Assembly: GCF_014530035.1 (NCBI RefSeq)
Contig: NZ_JACVMX010000001.1
Location: forward strand, 310,001-374,000
Direction of reading: 5' to 3'
DNA: 64,000 nt
Source of the DNA: Leucobacter sp. cx-328
GTDB lineage: Bacteria; Actinomycetota; Actinomycetes; Actinomycetales; Microbacteriaceae
Both the position numbers and the translations under genes were made by a program. Of this stretch, positions 17,801 through 27,600 are shown piece by piece. A model generated the notes under the pieces. It was not told where the DNA came from, ran no database searches, and saw only the letters and a list, made by a program, of their open reading frames with translations. Positions within the stretch are counted from its first letter, which is position 1. Every line of letters begins with the position of its first letter.

Positions 17801-20800
17801 TTGATCACCCAGCGACCGTCGGCGTTGGTGGTGGTTTCACCCACCTTGTCACCGGCCTCGTTGTAAACGTTGACCTTCACACCTTCGGGCGCGACAGTGT
17901 CGGTGCCTGCGGTGTACTTGCCGTCGTCGTCGGTGTCGAGCCAGATCAGGTCGCCCAGTGAGAACCCGACCACGCGTACGAGCACCTGGTTTGAGGTCAG
18001 CAGCTGGAAGACGCCGTCCTTGGAGGCCGTCTCACTGAACGCCGTGAAGCGGTTCGCGTAGAGATCACCCGCGGCGTTATCTGCCTGGTTGGTCTTGAAA
18101 GTGATCTTCAAGCCTGACGAAGTGCCCTCGTTCACGTTGCCCAGTCGATTTGCCGCGACGAACTTGAAGGCCGTCGCGTCAGCCGTGAAGGTCGTCGACC
18201 AGATCGACGGATCGATGTCGTCGTTCAGGTTCTGCGGAACATTGGCGGGATCGATCGTCGTGTAGTAGAACGTACCGTCGACGTCGGCTGTCGGAGCAGC
18301 ATCGAGCTTGCTCGTTCCCTCGTAATCCGAAGCCGGGTTACGGTTGACGTTCGCAGAGTTCACCTTGTCACCGTTATACGGCAGCACATCGATGACCGTC
18401 GGTGCCGCATAGCGGAGCGCCTCCGCGAAGTTCTTCACCTGCAGCGTGTAGACCTGATCCTTATCTTGCAGATCAAGCGGGGCGTCGACCGTCTTCTTCA
18501 GCTGCAGGCCACCCGGCTGGGTCACCGTCACGGTGTGGTCGTCATTGTGGCTCTGCTGCACCGCGATGATGCCATCAGCCTTGATGTTGACCTTGTTCAC
18601 CAGACTCGAGTTATTCGCCTGGAACGGGTCGACGTGGGTAGCCACCTTGAACGAACCGATCGGCTCGTTCGGTGTGAGCGTACCGAGCTGCCACACCAGG
18701 GTGGTGGTTCCGTTCGCGTTGACCGTGACGCTCGAAGGCATAGTTGTACCGAGTTCTTCGGTGCCCGCTGCATCGTATTCCACCCCCTTGGGGAGGGTGT
18801 CGGTGACAGTCACATTGTTCACGGGCGCCGGATCATCAGAGACTGCGGAGAGTGAAGGATCGATCTGCCAGATGACAGGCGTGCCGGCCTTCGCGCTGCC
18901 GGTTACACCAATGTCGCTCGCGCCGGTCGCGTCTTCACCGTTCACCGTACCTTCGATGGTGTACTTCGTGATCGCCATCGTTGCACGGGTCAGCGTCCAG
19001 CGGTCACCGAAGGCATGCTTGACATCGGAGCCATAGGTGCCGTCGTTAGTGGTGCCGGAACCTGGAACGTACGGGTGATTCTTCACCACCCAGTCGCCTG
19101 CGCCGTAGGTCGGGCTCTTGATGTTGCCGAAGTTGGCAGCAATCGTACCGGCGGGAATCTCTTCACCGTCGTTCGGGCCACCGTAATAGGTGTTGCGCTG
19201 CTCGAGCACTGTCAACATCTGCAGACGGTAACCCGCCGGAGCCTTGTAGCCATCCTTCGTCTTCATCCAGACAGCGTTGACCTCGTCAATGCCGCCGGGG
19301 ACGTCGTTCGGGTTGTCGTACCAGGTGATGCTGGCGTCTTCGGTGATCGAGTTCGTGCCGCTAGCTGCCGTGGCCTGATTAGTCCAGTCGCCTTCATAGC
19401 GCGCTTGATCCGAATCGAAGTTGCCGTTATTCGCGGTGTCGCGAGCGACATCGTCGGTCAGGTTAACGTGAGCGTACTTGAACGTGAAGTTGTCCTGATA
19501 GGCCAGTGCCACGTTGCGGTTGTCACCGTTGACCGTGTTCGTGCCAACCGAATAGAGATCATCGGGGATGACCGGCCCACTCGTGTCGTTCGGATCGTTC
19601 GGCTTATCAGCGTTAAACGGCGCAAGCTTCATCATCGAGTTATCCCAGACATCGATCATCTCGACGTCAGGAGTGTCGAAGTTGAACAGTGCCTGCACCT
19701 TAGAGGTGAACGCCTGCCCTGGCTGCACCTGGCCCGCACCGGCCTGGCCTGCCGACTCGGGCATGTTTGCCTCGCGCATGTTCCAGCTCATGCGCTGGTC
19801 AACGAGGGTCTTGCCGCCATTGCCGGGAGAGATCTCGATGTTTGCGGGACCGGATACGTTGTTGCTTCGGCTGGTGCCGTCGGGCATCGTGTCACAGTTA
19901 CTGCTGCGATCATCACTGGGGCCTGCCTCGCAGTAGCCAGGCTCATCAGCCGAGCCGTAGTTGCTCGCACCAGACTTGCCCTTGGGGTCGAAGTCGCCAA
20001 CGCGGTTCCAGATGTTTACCTTGCCGGTGTAGTCACCCATGACGTCGTTCATTGCGTCGACCTCGTCGAACGGAATGAAGACGCGCACAGTGTAAGCCGC
20101 AACATAGAACTTGTCGGCTGCAAGTGCGGTGCCATTCTGAGACTTTGTCGGGTAGCTGGAGCCCGATGTATCGATGCCGTCAAGTGTGAATTTGTAGTTG
20201 CCGGTGTCGGCATCGCCTACGCGCTCATACGAGCACGTGCCGGAATCCACGACAGAGTTTTCTGCAGTTGTCACACCGCCGCCAAAGATCGGGGTGCCGA
20301 CCTTGCCATAAACAGTCGAGCCACCAGGGCCAACCGAGGTGTTCTGGGCGTTCAAGCCGTCAGGGCCACAGTGCATCATGTACCACTTGAACGGTGTCTT
20401 CAGTGTGTTGCTGCCGTCCGCGGTATTCGCCCAAAGTGCGTCTTCGAACGTTACCGGCTGCTCAAACGCTTCATTGCCGACCGTACGGTCAGTCGTGATG
20501 TTGATCGAGTACGAGACCTCGTAGCCCCTCATTTCAGTCGGGGTGCCATTGACGTCGACGGTCTTCGTGCCGAGCTGCCACACCCAGGGGCGCTGCTTCT
20601 CAATATCGTACCGCGGGGCAGCGGTGATCTCGAAGGGGCCGAACTCGTGCGGTCCGTCGGGGCGTGCGGTGGTGACACCGTTCTCATCAGCGCCATAGGT
20701 GCGCACGTTGGTGGTGAATGTCGCGCCGTTTTCTGAACTGCCCGAGACGAATACTTGCGTATCAAGCTGGTGGTTCGCCTTGTCAACGCTGGTCGCACCG

Positions 20801-21723
20801 AGGTTGCACTTCAGCACCACAGAGGTGGTGCCGCTCGGAGGATCCTGCCGAGGCTGCAGGACATCTCCCGAGGGAAGCGCTAGAATCTCGCTGCCGGTGC
20901 CACACGAGTTTGGCATCTGACCGAATGTGGCGACCGCACCTGGCTCCAGCACCAGCTCCTGTTCAAACCACGCGTCGAATGAAGATCCGAGATCCTGTTC
21001 GGCGCTCGCGGTGATTGACCAGGAGTGGTTGATCACGTCGGAGGTACGCACACGGTTATTGCCGTCACCCGCATCTTGACCCGGCTCGCTATCGTCAGCA
21101 TCAAACGGAGCGGTGCCCGTGTAAATGGTGTAGCCCCCGAACCCATCCGGGTCGTTCATCGCGATCACATCAGTCGACCAGGTTGGGTATACGAGCGCGT
21201 TGAGCTCAACGTCGTTTGCGTCAGCTGGAATCGTCGCGATTGACTTCTGTGTTGCATTCGCGTCGCTGTTGTCAACGACTCTCTCAAAGTCATTGACCCC
21301 AGCGGTTTTCGCTGTAGGCGTGAGGTAGTTGTCGCCGCCCAGTCCATCGGCATTGATCATCACCGTGTAGGGGCCGGCAATTCCCGAGACGTCTGCCGTC
21401 TTGAATGACCAATTGCCGTCCGCGTCGGTGGTGGTCTCCGCCTTCTGGGTGGGATCTGCGCCAATGAGCGTCACCTTCACGCCCGCGAGGGGGGTGTCGT
21501 TCTCGCCCGTCGGCTGGCTCGTATTAACCGCACCGTTATTGTTCGAGTCAACGTGGATCACGCCGTGGGCAAGATCGCCGGGTGCAGCGATTGCTGCTGA
21601 GGGCATACCAACACCGAACGCCACCAGCACGGCGGTCGCTAGCGCAAGAGTCTTCCCGCCCTGCGCCTTGAGATTTCGCCCGATCTTGGAACGTCTCTTA
21701 TTTAACAACTGTTCCTGTTTCAT
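14866..21723 (-). CDS. giant LPXTG-anchored adhesin with SdrD-type and DUF11-like repeats
   Basis: 2285 residues. The signal peptide has a long basic n-region (KRRSKIGRNLKAQGGKT) and a core ending AIAAPGD. An SdrD/CnaB-type domain follows (about 55-125), then a region of about 1100 residues with adhesin-like beta character, and a second SdrD/CnaB domain (GDLIWLDTDDDGKY, about 1255-1325). Six tandem DUF11-like modules of about 135 residues (about 1421-2238) each begin with a K(T/S)(S/A)DP motif and end TPPG-x-PPITPP. The C terminus is LPVTGG, a hydrophobic helix and SRRRNR, a sortase signal. It is predicted to form a long wall-anchored stalk. It is transcribed away from a LuxR-type regulator across a 302-base region. 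Confidence 0.92.
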   Translation of the reverse strand: MKQEQLLNKRRSKIGRNLKAQGGKTLALATAVLVAFGVGMPSAAIAAPGDLAHGVIHVDSNNNGAVNTSQPTGENDTPLAGVKVTLIGADPTQKAETTTDADGNWSFKTADVSGIAGPYTVMINADGLGGDNYLTPTAKTAGVNDFERVVDNSDANATQKSIATIPADANDVELNALVYPTWSTDVIAMNDPDGFGGYTIYTGTAPFDADDSEPGQDAGDGNNRVRTSDVINHSWSITASAEQDLGSSFDAWFEQELVLEPGAVATFGQMPNSCGTGSEILALPSGDVLQPRQDPPSGTTSVVLKCNLGATSVDKANHQLDTQVFVSGSSENGATFTTNVRTYGADENGVTTARPDGPHEFGPFEITAAPRYDIEKQRPWVWQLGTKTVDVNGTPTEMRGYEVSYSINITTDRTVGNEAFEQPVTFEDALWANTADGSNTLKTPFKWYMMHCGPDGLNAQNTSVGPGGSTVYGKVGTPIFGGGVTTAENSVVDSGTCSYERVGDADTGNYKFTLDGIDTSGSSYPTKSQNGTALAADKFYVAAYTVRVFIPFDEVDAMNDVMGDYTGKVNIWNRVGDFDPKGKSGASNYGSADEPGYCEAGPSDDRSSNCDTMPDGTSRSNNVSGPANIEISPGNGGKTLVDQRMSWNMREANMPESAGQAGAGQVQPGQAFTSKVQALFNFDTPDVEMIDVWDNSMMKLAPFNADKPNDPNDTSGPVIPDDLYSVGTNTVNGDNRNVALAYQDNFTFKYAHVNLTDDVARDTANNGNFDSDQARYEGDWTNQATAASGTNSITEDASITWYDNPNDVPGGIDEVNAVWMKTKDGYKAPAGYRLQMLTVLEQRNTYYGGPNDGEEIPAGTIAANFGNIKSPTYGAGDWVVKNHPYVPGSGTTNDGTYGSDVKHAFGDRWTLTRATMAITKYTIEGTVNGEDATGASDIGVTGSAKAGTPVIWQIDPSLSAVSDDPAPVNNVTVTDTLPKGVEYDAAGTEELGTTMPSSVTVNANGTTTLVWQLGTLTPNEPIGSFKVATHVDPFQANNSSLVNKVNIKADGIIAVQQSHNDDHTVTVTQPGGLQLKKTVDAPLDLQDKDQVYTLQVKNFAEALRYAAPTVIDVLPYNGDKVNSANVNRNPASDYEGTSKLDAAPTADVDGTFYYTTIDPANVPQNLNDDIDPSIWSTTFTADATAFKFVAANRLGNVNEGTSSGLKITFKTNQADNAAGDLYANRFTAFSETASKDGVFQLLTSNQVLVRVVGFSLGDLIWLDTDDDGKYTAGTDTVAPEGVKVNVYNEAGDKVGETTTNADGRWVINDLPEGKYYAEIPASEFAAGDETTPAGPLAGYIAQDKGYEADPNNDANEGTDHNGAQQSDGSVKTGLITLSATVNGSTITGDEPTDDNTGGMTVTPGTTDDFTNFTLDMALKTKPVPGYEFTKTSDPESGTAVNPGDTITYTLTGTNSGETTLSPVVITDDLSNVLNNATYNGDAVAQIDGVDAASQPSVNGTTLTWLSLLQSLQPGQSVRVTYSVTLNDDAAGVLVNNHAESTATPPGEPPITPPPGETEHPTPGYEFDKTSDPVSGSTVVAGDDITYTITGENTGKTDLEVEITDDLTKVLEFSTIKSEPVAVIEGADNVPAAERDGNALSWNGTLKPGETVTVTYTVTVGEGHEGKILNNHAESEATPPGLPPITPPPVETEHPIPGYEFAKSSDPASVTAVAPGSTVTYTLTGENTGATALDPVLITDDLSNVLNNAELTIDPVATIDGEDSVPAPVVDGTALTWTGSLEVGQSVTITYTVTLNDDANGVLINNHAESEATPPGKPPITPPPGETEHPTPDYEFTKSSDPESGTTVVPGETITYTLTGSNTGKTVLDPVMITDDLSKVLNHANITIDPVATIEGEDSVPQPSVDGTDLKWTGSLKEGQSVKITYTVTLNDDAVGVIVNNHAESEATPPGLPPITPPEVETWHPTPGYTFMKTADPVSGTAVQAGDEITYTLTGTNSGETVLDPVNITDDLSQVLEFAELTGQPTATIDGTETSAPSIDGTTLAWSGKLEKGEQVQVVYTVKVKAGFEGKTLNNHAESDATPPGKPPITPPPVETEHPIPGFTIDKTSDPASGSKVKPGSVVTYTVTGTNTGATKLDPVNITDDLSKVLNHSALSGTPSATIIAADGTETSATAPVLVGTTLKWSGTLEIGERVELNYSVKVNENAKDVKLYNLVVGNATPPGLPPITPPPAETEHEVPPSLPVTGGTLAGGAIALALILGLGGGALLLSRRRNRVVAGTEGGNA
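15010..17460 (-). repeat. six tandem modules of about 405 bp in the giant adhesin
   Basis: Module starts, marked by the motif read as (P)G(Y/F)xF/I-x-K(T/S)(S/A)DP, lie near 17447, 17037, 16632, 16227, 15822 and 15420. Units are about 135 codons long and similar but not identical in DNA. They are coding repeats of a DUF11-like domain. Confidence 0.85.
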
Positions 21724-22025
21724 CTACCTTTGCCCCCATCGAATCCCGGAGAATCGTCGAGTGTGTTCTTTACCGCCCCGCCGCAGAACGCGCACGAAGC
21801 AGAGCGAAGTCCATTTCGATTGAACTCTGTAGCGCTCGTGGAATCTGCCCCATTGGGGGAGATTCCCCCAGGGGAGTCACCCACCAGGCGTAAAATCCCC
21901 CAGACGTGTCACCCATTCCTTCGGCTTGCTGATCTGGAAGCGTGGATAATCTACTTATTCAAACAACTCGAATTATCGGGGGGGGGGGTAATATAGACCC
22001 TTTTTCTCCACTGGAGATTGAAGAC
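21724..22025. promoter_or_regulatory. divergent control region with poly-G tract and GGGGGA/TCCCCC palindrome
   Basis: This 302-base gap separates the giant adhesin (minus) from the LuxR-type regulator (plus). It holds a 7+7 palindrome, TGGGGGA-GAT-TCCCCCA, at 21854-21870, and another TCCCCCA at 21896-21902, about three helical turns away. GTCACCCA occurs at about 21875 and 21908. A run of 11 G (21978-21988) is directly followed by TAATAT (21989-21994), a good -10 box for the regulator, so the run lies in the -35/-10 spacer. GGAG sits at 22012-22015, a good distance from the ATG at 22026. Binding of the regulator to the palindrome is inference. Confidence 0.6.
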
Positions 22026-24464
22026 ATGACTGTTCAACACTCGCTCCTGTCAGCACCTGAGAACGTGGCTGCTTCATGGCGGGCACACATCCCAGGTCTT
22101 GATGTGTCTCCTCATATTTCGCGGCCTCGTCTTGTCCAGCAAATACTCGCTTCCACAGGGCGGTGGGTTTCCGTGCTCGGGCTGCCTGGTTCGGGAAGAT
22201 CCACTGTTCTGTTTCAGCTGGCCACCCATTTGGAACACATCGGTTCCCCATACGTGGCTTCTTTCTCCGCTGCGCAGTCGCTAGACCTCGTCGGTGTGCT
22301 TGCAGCCGGTGTGCCTGAGGGAAGCGCCGTGTTGGTCGATGATTTTGACCTCGCTACTGATCCTGACCGTTTACGTGATGCACTTTGCGGCTTCCTTGCT
22401 GTCGACCCAAGCGGGCGTGTGATCACCACATCTATTGACGATCTTTCATGCGACAGGCTCGAGAGACACTCAGAAACTCTCAAGCTCGATTTCGTGGCGG
22501 GGGCACACCTGCTCTTCACCCATGAAGAAATCAGATCTCTGTTCCTGGCGACTTGTGCGGAGCACAATATCGTCTTGGTTGATGAGCAAAGCATCGAAGC
22601 TTCTGTCCGACGAATCGAAGAGTCCTCGATGAGGTCACCCTTTTCTGTGCGTATTGCGCTCCAGCAGGAGATCCGGTCACTGCCTGACCCGCCATCCGTC
22701 GTGAGGGGGAGCGCTTTAGCTGCGGCCGCGTCAGCAGTGCAGTCCAAATTGCTCGAGACGATACCGCAACGACGGCTTCGAGACGGCTTGCTCGGCAAGC
22801 TGGCCATCCTGGAACTCATGCCGCGTTTCACCCAACGGCACATCGGCAAACTATTCCCAGCTATCTCTGCTGCAGAGGGTCATGAAATTCTTGGCCTGCC
22901 GCACCTTGATAGCGAACTTTCTATAAACGAGATCGATGTTGCGTGGGTTGCAGCCTACTGGCCAGCACTCATTGAGAAGCGACGCCTGCATCGGGAGCAG
23001 CGCATCAAGCTAGCCGAACAGCTCCTCGCCCTGGATGAACCCGGGGCGGCGTTCGATCAGTTTGTTTTGGCGCAGGATTATCTACGCGCAGAGATGCTTC
23101 TCCGCTCTCAGTTCTTGACAGTTTTTGAAACCACTGCACCTGAGACGGTTGCAGCGCTTGCCAGCACTGCACGTAAGCACTACAAGAGCTACCCACTTCT
23201 GTACACGTTCCACGCGCTCGTGATGCCATACACAGTTCAAGCGCAACTCTCGGAGTGTGCGCAAATGTTGCGTGGCTTTGTGAGCCAACTGAACGAAACA
23301 GACAGGCACCTCACCAACGCCGTGCGCGCTGTTGTGCACGATCGTCTGCAAGACACTCAGGCGGCGAGAGAAACAGCCTGGGGCGTCATTGAAGCTGTGC
23401 AGGCGCAGATCGATGAAGAAGACTCGTCTGAGATCAACTCATCCCCGGCAGAAGCGAGTGTGATTGCAATTCTCGCGCTACTGTCTTGTGGCGGTTTCCC
23501 GCGCAGAGAGCTACTTCTCCCGAAGAGCGAGAGCGGTGACTACCTTGAGCACCGCAGGTCGCTAGCATTCTCTGCAATCAACGCAGCCCTCTACGAACAG
23601 TTCCCCAACGAAGAATCTGCCGGAGCATTGAGTGATGCCTATCGTTCGCTCGTGTACCCTCCCTCACGCTGCCTCACCGACATCGCGGTCTTTCAAGAGT
23701 ACGACGAGCAGTTCAGACGTATCCTTGCATCTTGGAAGGACGCTGAAGAAACAGATGTGAGGGTCATCGAGCGCCCAGAAGACATCTTCGCGTTAAGCGA
23801 CCTTGAAGATTCATCGCCCTCAATCCTCAGAGATGTCGCGATGCTCTACAAGAGACTCACCAGCACCACGGCAGCACCACCTGCCTCGAAAGAAGCGTTC
23901 CAGACTATTCCGTTACCGTTTAGGCACGTGGTTGAGTGGCAAGCAGCTCTCTATCAAGGCGACACCCTCGGAGCAATCACAGCTATCGACCAAATCGATG
24001 ATGGCTGGGGTGAACGACTGATCGCCATACGCGTAGTACATAGATGCTCAGCAATGTTGTACCAAGGTAACACCGAGGGTGTCCAGCTCATGCTAGATCG
24101 CTCAGACGCGGTATCAGAAGCGCTCCTCGCACAAACCATCACCCTCATGCCCGCAGCAAGCGGACAAGCACTAGCCGCCCTATCCCCTCGCTTGGCTCGT
24201 ATCTTCAACGCAGCCTCCACAGTCGGGTTGCTTGGTACCGGAGCGTTGCGAGAAAAATCTGTCTATACTCCAAGCCTGTCACCAGCTGAACTCAGAGTAC
24301 TGCGACACCTCGCTGACGGGCTCAACACCGCACAGATTGCAGACCGCCTGCACCTCTCCGCTGAAACAGTGCGAACCCATGTCAAGCGAATGGCTTCGAA
24401 GCTCGGCGTTCGCGGACAGGCAGCAATCTTGCAGCGCGCCAGAAAACTCTCTCTGCTTTCCTGA
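22026..24464 (+). CDS. LuxR-type ATPase regulator (LAL/MalT-like)
   Basis: 812 residues from the ATG at 22026 (GGAG upstream). A GTG at 21942 in the same frame would add 28 residues and put the poly-G tract inside the gene, but it lacks a properly spaced ribosome site. The N-terminal NTPase has Walker A (VLGLPGSGRST, about residue 50) and Walker B (AVLVDDFDLA, about residue 103). A long helical, TPR-like middle follows. The C-terminal LuxR HTH is SPAELRVLRHLADGLNTAQI and on through LSAETVRTHVKRMASKLGV. LAL regulators usually need ATP and an inducer. It is divergent from the giant adhesin and is its most likely activator (inference). Confidence 0.88.
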   Translation: MTVQHSLLSAPENVAASWRAHIPGLDVSPHISRPRLVQQILASTGRWVSVLGLPGSGRSTVLFQLATHLEHIGSPYVASFSAAQSLDLVGVLAAGVPEGSAVLVDDFDLATDPDRLRDALCGFLAVDPSGRVITTSIDDLSCDRLERHSETLKLDFVAGAHLLFTHEEIRSLFLATCAEHNIVLVDEQSIEASVRRIEESSMRSPFSVRIALQQEIRSLPDPPSVVRGSALAAAASAVQSKLLETIPQRRLRDGLLGKLAILELMPRFTQRHIGKLFPAISAAEGHEILGLPHLDSELSINEIDVAWVAAYWPALIEKRRLHREQRIKLAEQLLALDEPGAAFDQFVLAQDYLRAEMLLRSQFLTVFETTAPETVAALASTARKHYKSYPLLYTFHALVMPYTVQAQLSECAQMLRGFVSQLNETDRHLTNAVRAVVHDRLQDTQAARETAWGVIEAVQAQIDEEDSSEINSSPAEASVIAILALLSCGGFPRRELLLPKSESGDYLEHRRSLAFSAINAALYEQFPNEESAGALSDAYRSLVYPPSRCLTDIAVFQEYDEQFRRILASWKDAEETDVRVIERPEDIFALSDLEDSSPSILRDVAMLYKRLTSTTAAPPASKEAFQTIPLPFRHVVEWQAALYQGDTLGAITAIDQIDDGWGERLIAIRVVHRCSAMLYQGNTEGVQLMLDRSDAVSEALLAQTITLMPAASGQALAALSPRLARIFNAASTVGLLGTGALREKSVYTPSLSPAELRVLRHLADGLNTAQIADRLHLSAETVRTHVKRMASKLGVRGQAAILQRARKLSLLS

Positions 24465-24581
24465 CTTTGAGTCAGCCTCAGGACTCCGCAACCTTCGCCC
24501 GACTTCGCCGTCACATATCTTGCAAACATGGCTGAAGTGCCGCGAGCCGACTCTGATTTGACCGCGTAACGCGGGGCAGTG

Positions 24582-24613
24582 GAGGCCACCTTTCGAGCGT
24601 GAAAGGTGGCCTC
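24582..24613 (+). other. perfect 13-bp inverted repeat directly before the relaxase start
   Basis: Arms at 24582-24594 and 24601-24613 are fully complementary, with a 6-base loop; the relaxase ATG follows two bases later at 24616. The right arm contains AAAGGTGG, the only plausible ribosome site. It may be part of the origin of transfer, which MobF relaxases often have next to their gene, or an RNA hairpin that hides the ribosome site. A smaller palindrome, CCGCGTAACGCGG, lies just upstream (about 24562-24574). Confidence 0.6.
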
Positions 24614-24615
24614 TG

Positions 24616-27600
24616 ATGACGGTTTCGATGCGTCGTATGACGGCGGGTGACGGGTACAAGTACCTCCTGAAGTCGGTCGCCTATGGCGACGGCGATAGAG
24701 CCATGTCGACCCCGTTGACGCGCTATTACAGCGAAGATGGAACCCCGCCTGGCAGGTGGCTCGGTTCGGGTCTGAGCGGCCTCGCGGATGGTCAGATAGT
24801 TGCCGGTGATACGGTGACCGAGGCGCAGCTCCAACTGCTCATCGGGATGGGGCGAGATCCGGTATCTGGTGACGCGCTGGGGCGACCTTATAGCCAGTTC
24901 CAGACGCTCGATGAGCGCGTTGCCGCTCGCATTGCCGCGCTCGATCCTGAACTCACGCCATCGCAGCGGGCCGAAGCGGTCACGGTGATTGAGGCGGAGG
25001 AAGCGGCGAAGAAGAGCCGTAAAGCGGTCGCGGGCTTCGACTTCACGTTCTCGATCCCGAAGTCAGCGTCGGTGTTGTGGGCGGTGGCTGATGGGGGCAC
25101 GCAACAACTCATTTGGGAGGCGCACCATGCCGCGATCAGTGATGTGTTGCAGTTCATGGAGCGCGAGGTCGCTGCAACACGGGGTGGTGCGCGGGGCCCT
25201 GACGGTGCGGTGCTGCAACTCGATGTTGCTGGGGTTGTTGCAGCCGCGTATGACCACTACGACTCCAGGTTGCACGACCCCTACTTGCATACGCATGTGG
25301 TGGTGTCGAACAAGGTGCAGCACGCCCAGACCGGGCGTTGGCTCGCGCTTGACGGGCGACCTCTGCACGCGGCAACGGTCGCGCTGAGCGAGTTGCATGA
25401 GGCGATCTTCGCTGACTCACTCACTCGGCTGTTCGGGGTCTCGTGGGAGTCACGCGAGCAAGCTGCTGGCCGGAATCAGTCGTGGGTGATCAGTGATGTG
25501 CCGGAGGAACTGATCAAAGCGTTCTCGAGGCGCGCACGCGATATTGAAGTCGAGAAAGAACGCCTCATCGTAGAGTTCGTGGCACGTCACGGTCGCAGGC
25601 CGTCGTCGGCTCAGGTCATCAAGCTGTTGCAGGAGGCCACGCTCGCAACACGCCCCGAGAAAGACGTGCGCTCGCTTGATGATCTCACGAGCGAGTGGCG
25701 GGATCGTGCAACAGTGATCCTCGGCGAAGATGCGGCGGCGTGGGCGATCCGTGTTGCGTGGCAACACGACCCCAGAAGCTCAGGTCTACGGTTGTTGCGC
25801 GCCGATGATGTTCCGCTCGACATGATCGCGGCCCTCGGGCAGCAAGTGATTGAGACGGTGGGTGAGAAGCGTTCGACCTGGCGACGCTGGAACCTCATGG
25901 CCGAAGCCGCCCGGCAGTCGATGTGGCTCAGGTTCGCGTCAACCGAGGATCGCGAGGTCATCGTCGGCATGATCGCGGATGCCGCCGAGCACGCATCCCT
26001 GACGCTCACTCCGCCCGAGCTTGCCGTCACTCCCGTCGAGTTTCAGCGCGCTGACGGCTCCACAAGATTCCGGCCGAAGCACTCGACACTGTTCTCATCG
26101 ACGGCGTTGCTTGCGGCGGAGGATCGGCTGACCGCGAGAGCACGGGGCATGGCCGGCCCCAGGCTCGCGCTCGACACGATCGAGCGGTTCGCGAGTGAAC
26201 CCGATGATGAGGGGCGCACGCTCGGCCCCGACCAGCGCGACGCGCTCGCCCGGATCGCGGTCTCAGGCCGCACCGTCGATGTTCTCGTGGGGCCTGCAGG
26301 TACTGGGAAGACTACGACGCTGGGCGCTTTGCGTCGTGCCTGGGAATGGAAGCACGGTGAGGGGTCAGTGGTGGGGCTTGCCCCGTCAGCAGTCGCGGCA
26401 GGCGTGCTCGCTGACGAACTCGGTATCCCGACCGACAACACCGCGAAATGGCGAGAAGTGTTCGAGCGCACCGGGCAGACCTTCACACGCGGTCAGCTGG
26501 TGATTCTTGATGAGGCGTCGCTTGCGGGCACGCACTCGCTCGATCTCATCACCCGTGAGGCTGAGCGGGTCGGAGCGAAAGTGCTGCTCGTTGGAGACCC
26601 GGCACAGTTGCAGTCGGTCGGCGTGGGCGGCGCGTTCTCCCTGATCGTGAACGACCGCGCTGAGGGCACGCCGGAGTTGACGGAGGTGTGGCGGCTGCAA
26701 CACGACTGGGAGAAGCGCGCCTCGCTCGAGTTGCGCCACGGCCGCGCACCAGTGATCGACACCTATATGGAGCACGGCAAGATCCGGGGCGGCACCATTG
26801 ACGAGATGGCCGAGGCCGCGTACCGGGCCTGGTGGGAAGACCGGCAGGCCGGGCGAGGAACGATCCTGATCGCAGAAACCGTCGAGAACGTCACCGAACT
26901 GAACCAGCGGGCACGCCGCGACCTCATCGCCCACGGCTTCGTCGCCGCCGAACGCGAGATCGAACTGGGCGACGGCAGCCGCGTGAGTGTGGGAGACACG
27001 ATCATCACGAGGAAGAACGACCGCCGCCTGCGCTCGGCACATGGATGGGTGCGCAACGGTGAACGTTGGGTGGTGACGAACGTGCGCGATGACGGTTCGG
27101 TCTTCGTGCGGCCACCCACCATGCGGCGCGGGGGCGGGATCTTGTTGCCCGCCGCATACGTTGCCGAGCACGTCGACCTCGGCTACGCGGTGACCGCGCA
27201 CCGTGCCCAGGGCGTTACCGTCGACACCGCACACACGCTCGTCGAAGCCACCACGACCAGGGAAGTGCTCTACGTCTCCATGACGCGCGGCCGCTACTCG
27301 AACCGAGCCTATGTCGCCACCGATCGGCTCGATCCCGCGCACAGCGTGCCGCAGCCCGGCGAGAACCCCGATGTGACCGCCCGCACCGTGCTCCAGGGCG
27401 TGCTTCAGCATGTCGGGGCTGAACTCTCGGCACACGAGACGATTACTGCGGAGCAGGAACGGTGGGGCGGGATCGCGCAGCTTGCCGCCGAATACGAGAC
27501 GATCGCTGTCGCCGCGCAACAGGACAGGTGGGCGCGGTTGCTTGCTGCATCCGGGCTGACCTACGCGCAGGTAGACGAGGCGGTGAGTGCGGAGACGTTC

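Noticed and set aside
19015-20736. 573-codon plus-strand open frame
   Set aside because: It is antisense to the giant adhesin, whose signal peptide, domains and sortase tail are clear; the plus frame has no protein-like features.
21942-22025. GTG start for the LuxR regulator that would place the poly-G tract inside the coding region
   Set aside because: GGAAG is only about one base from that GTG, while the ATG at 22026 has GGAG at normal distance and TAATAT lies between the two starts.
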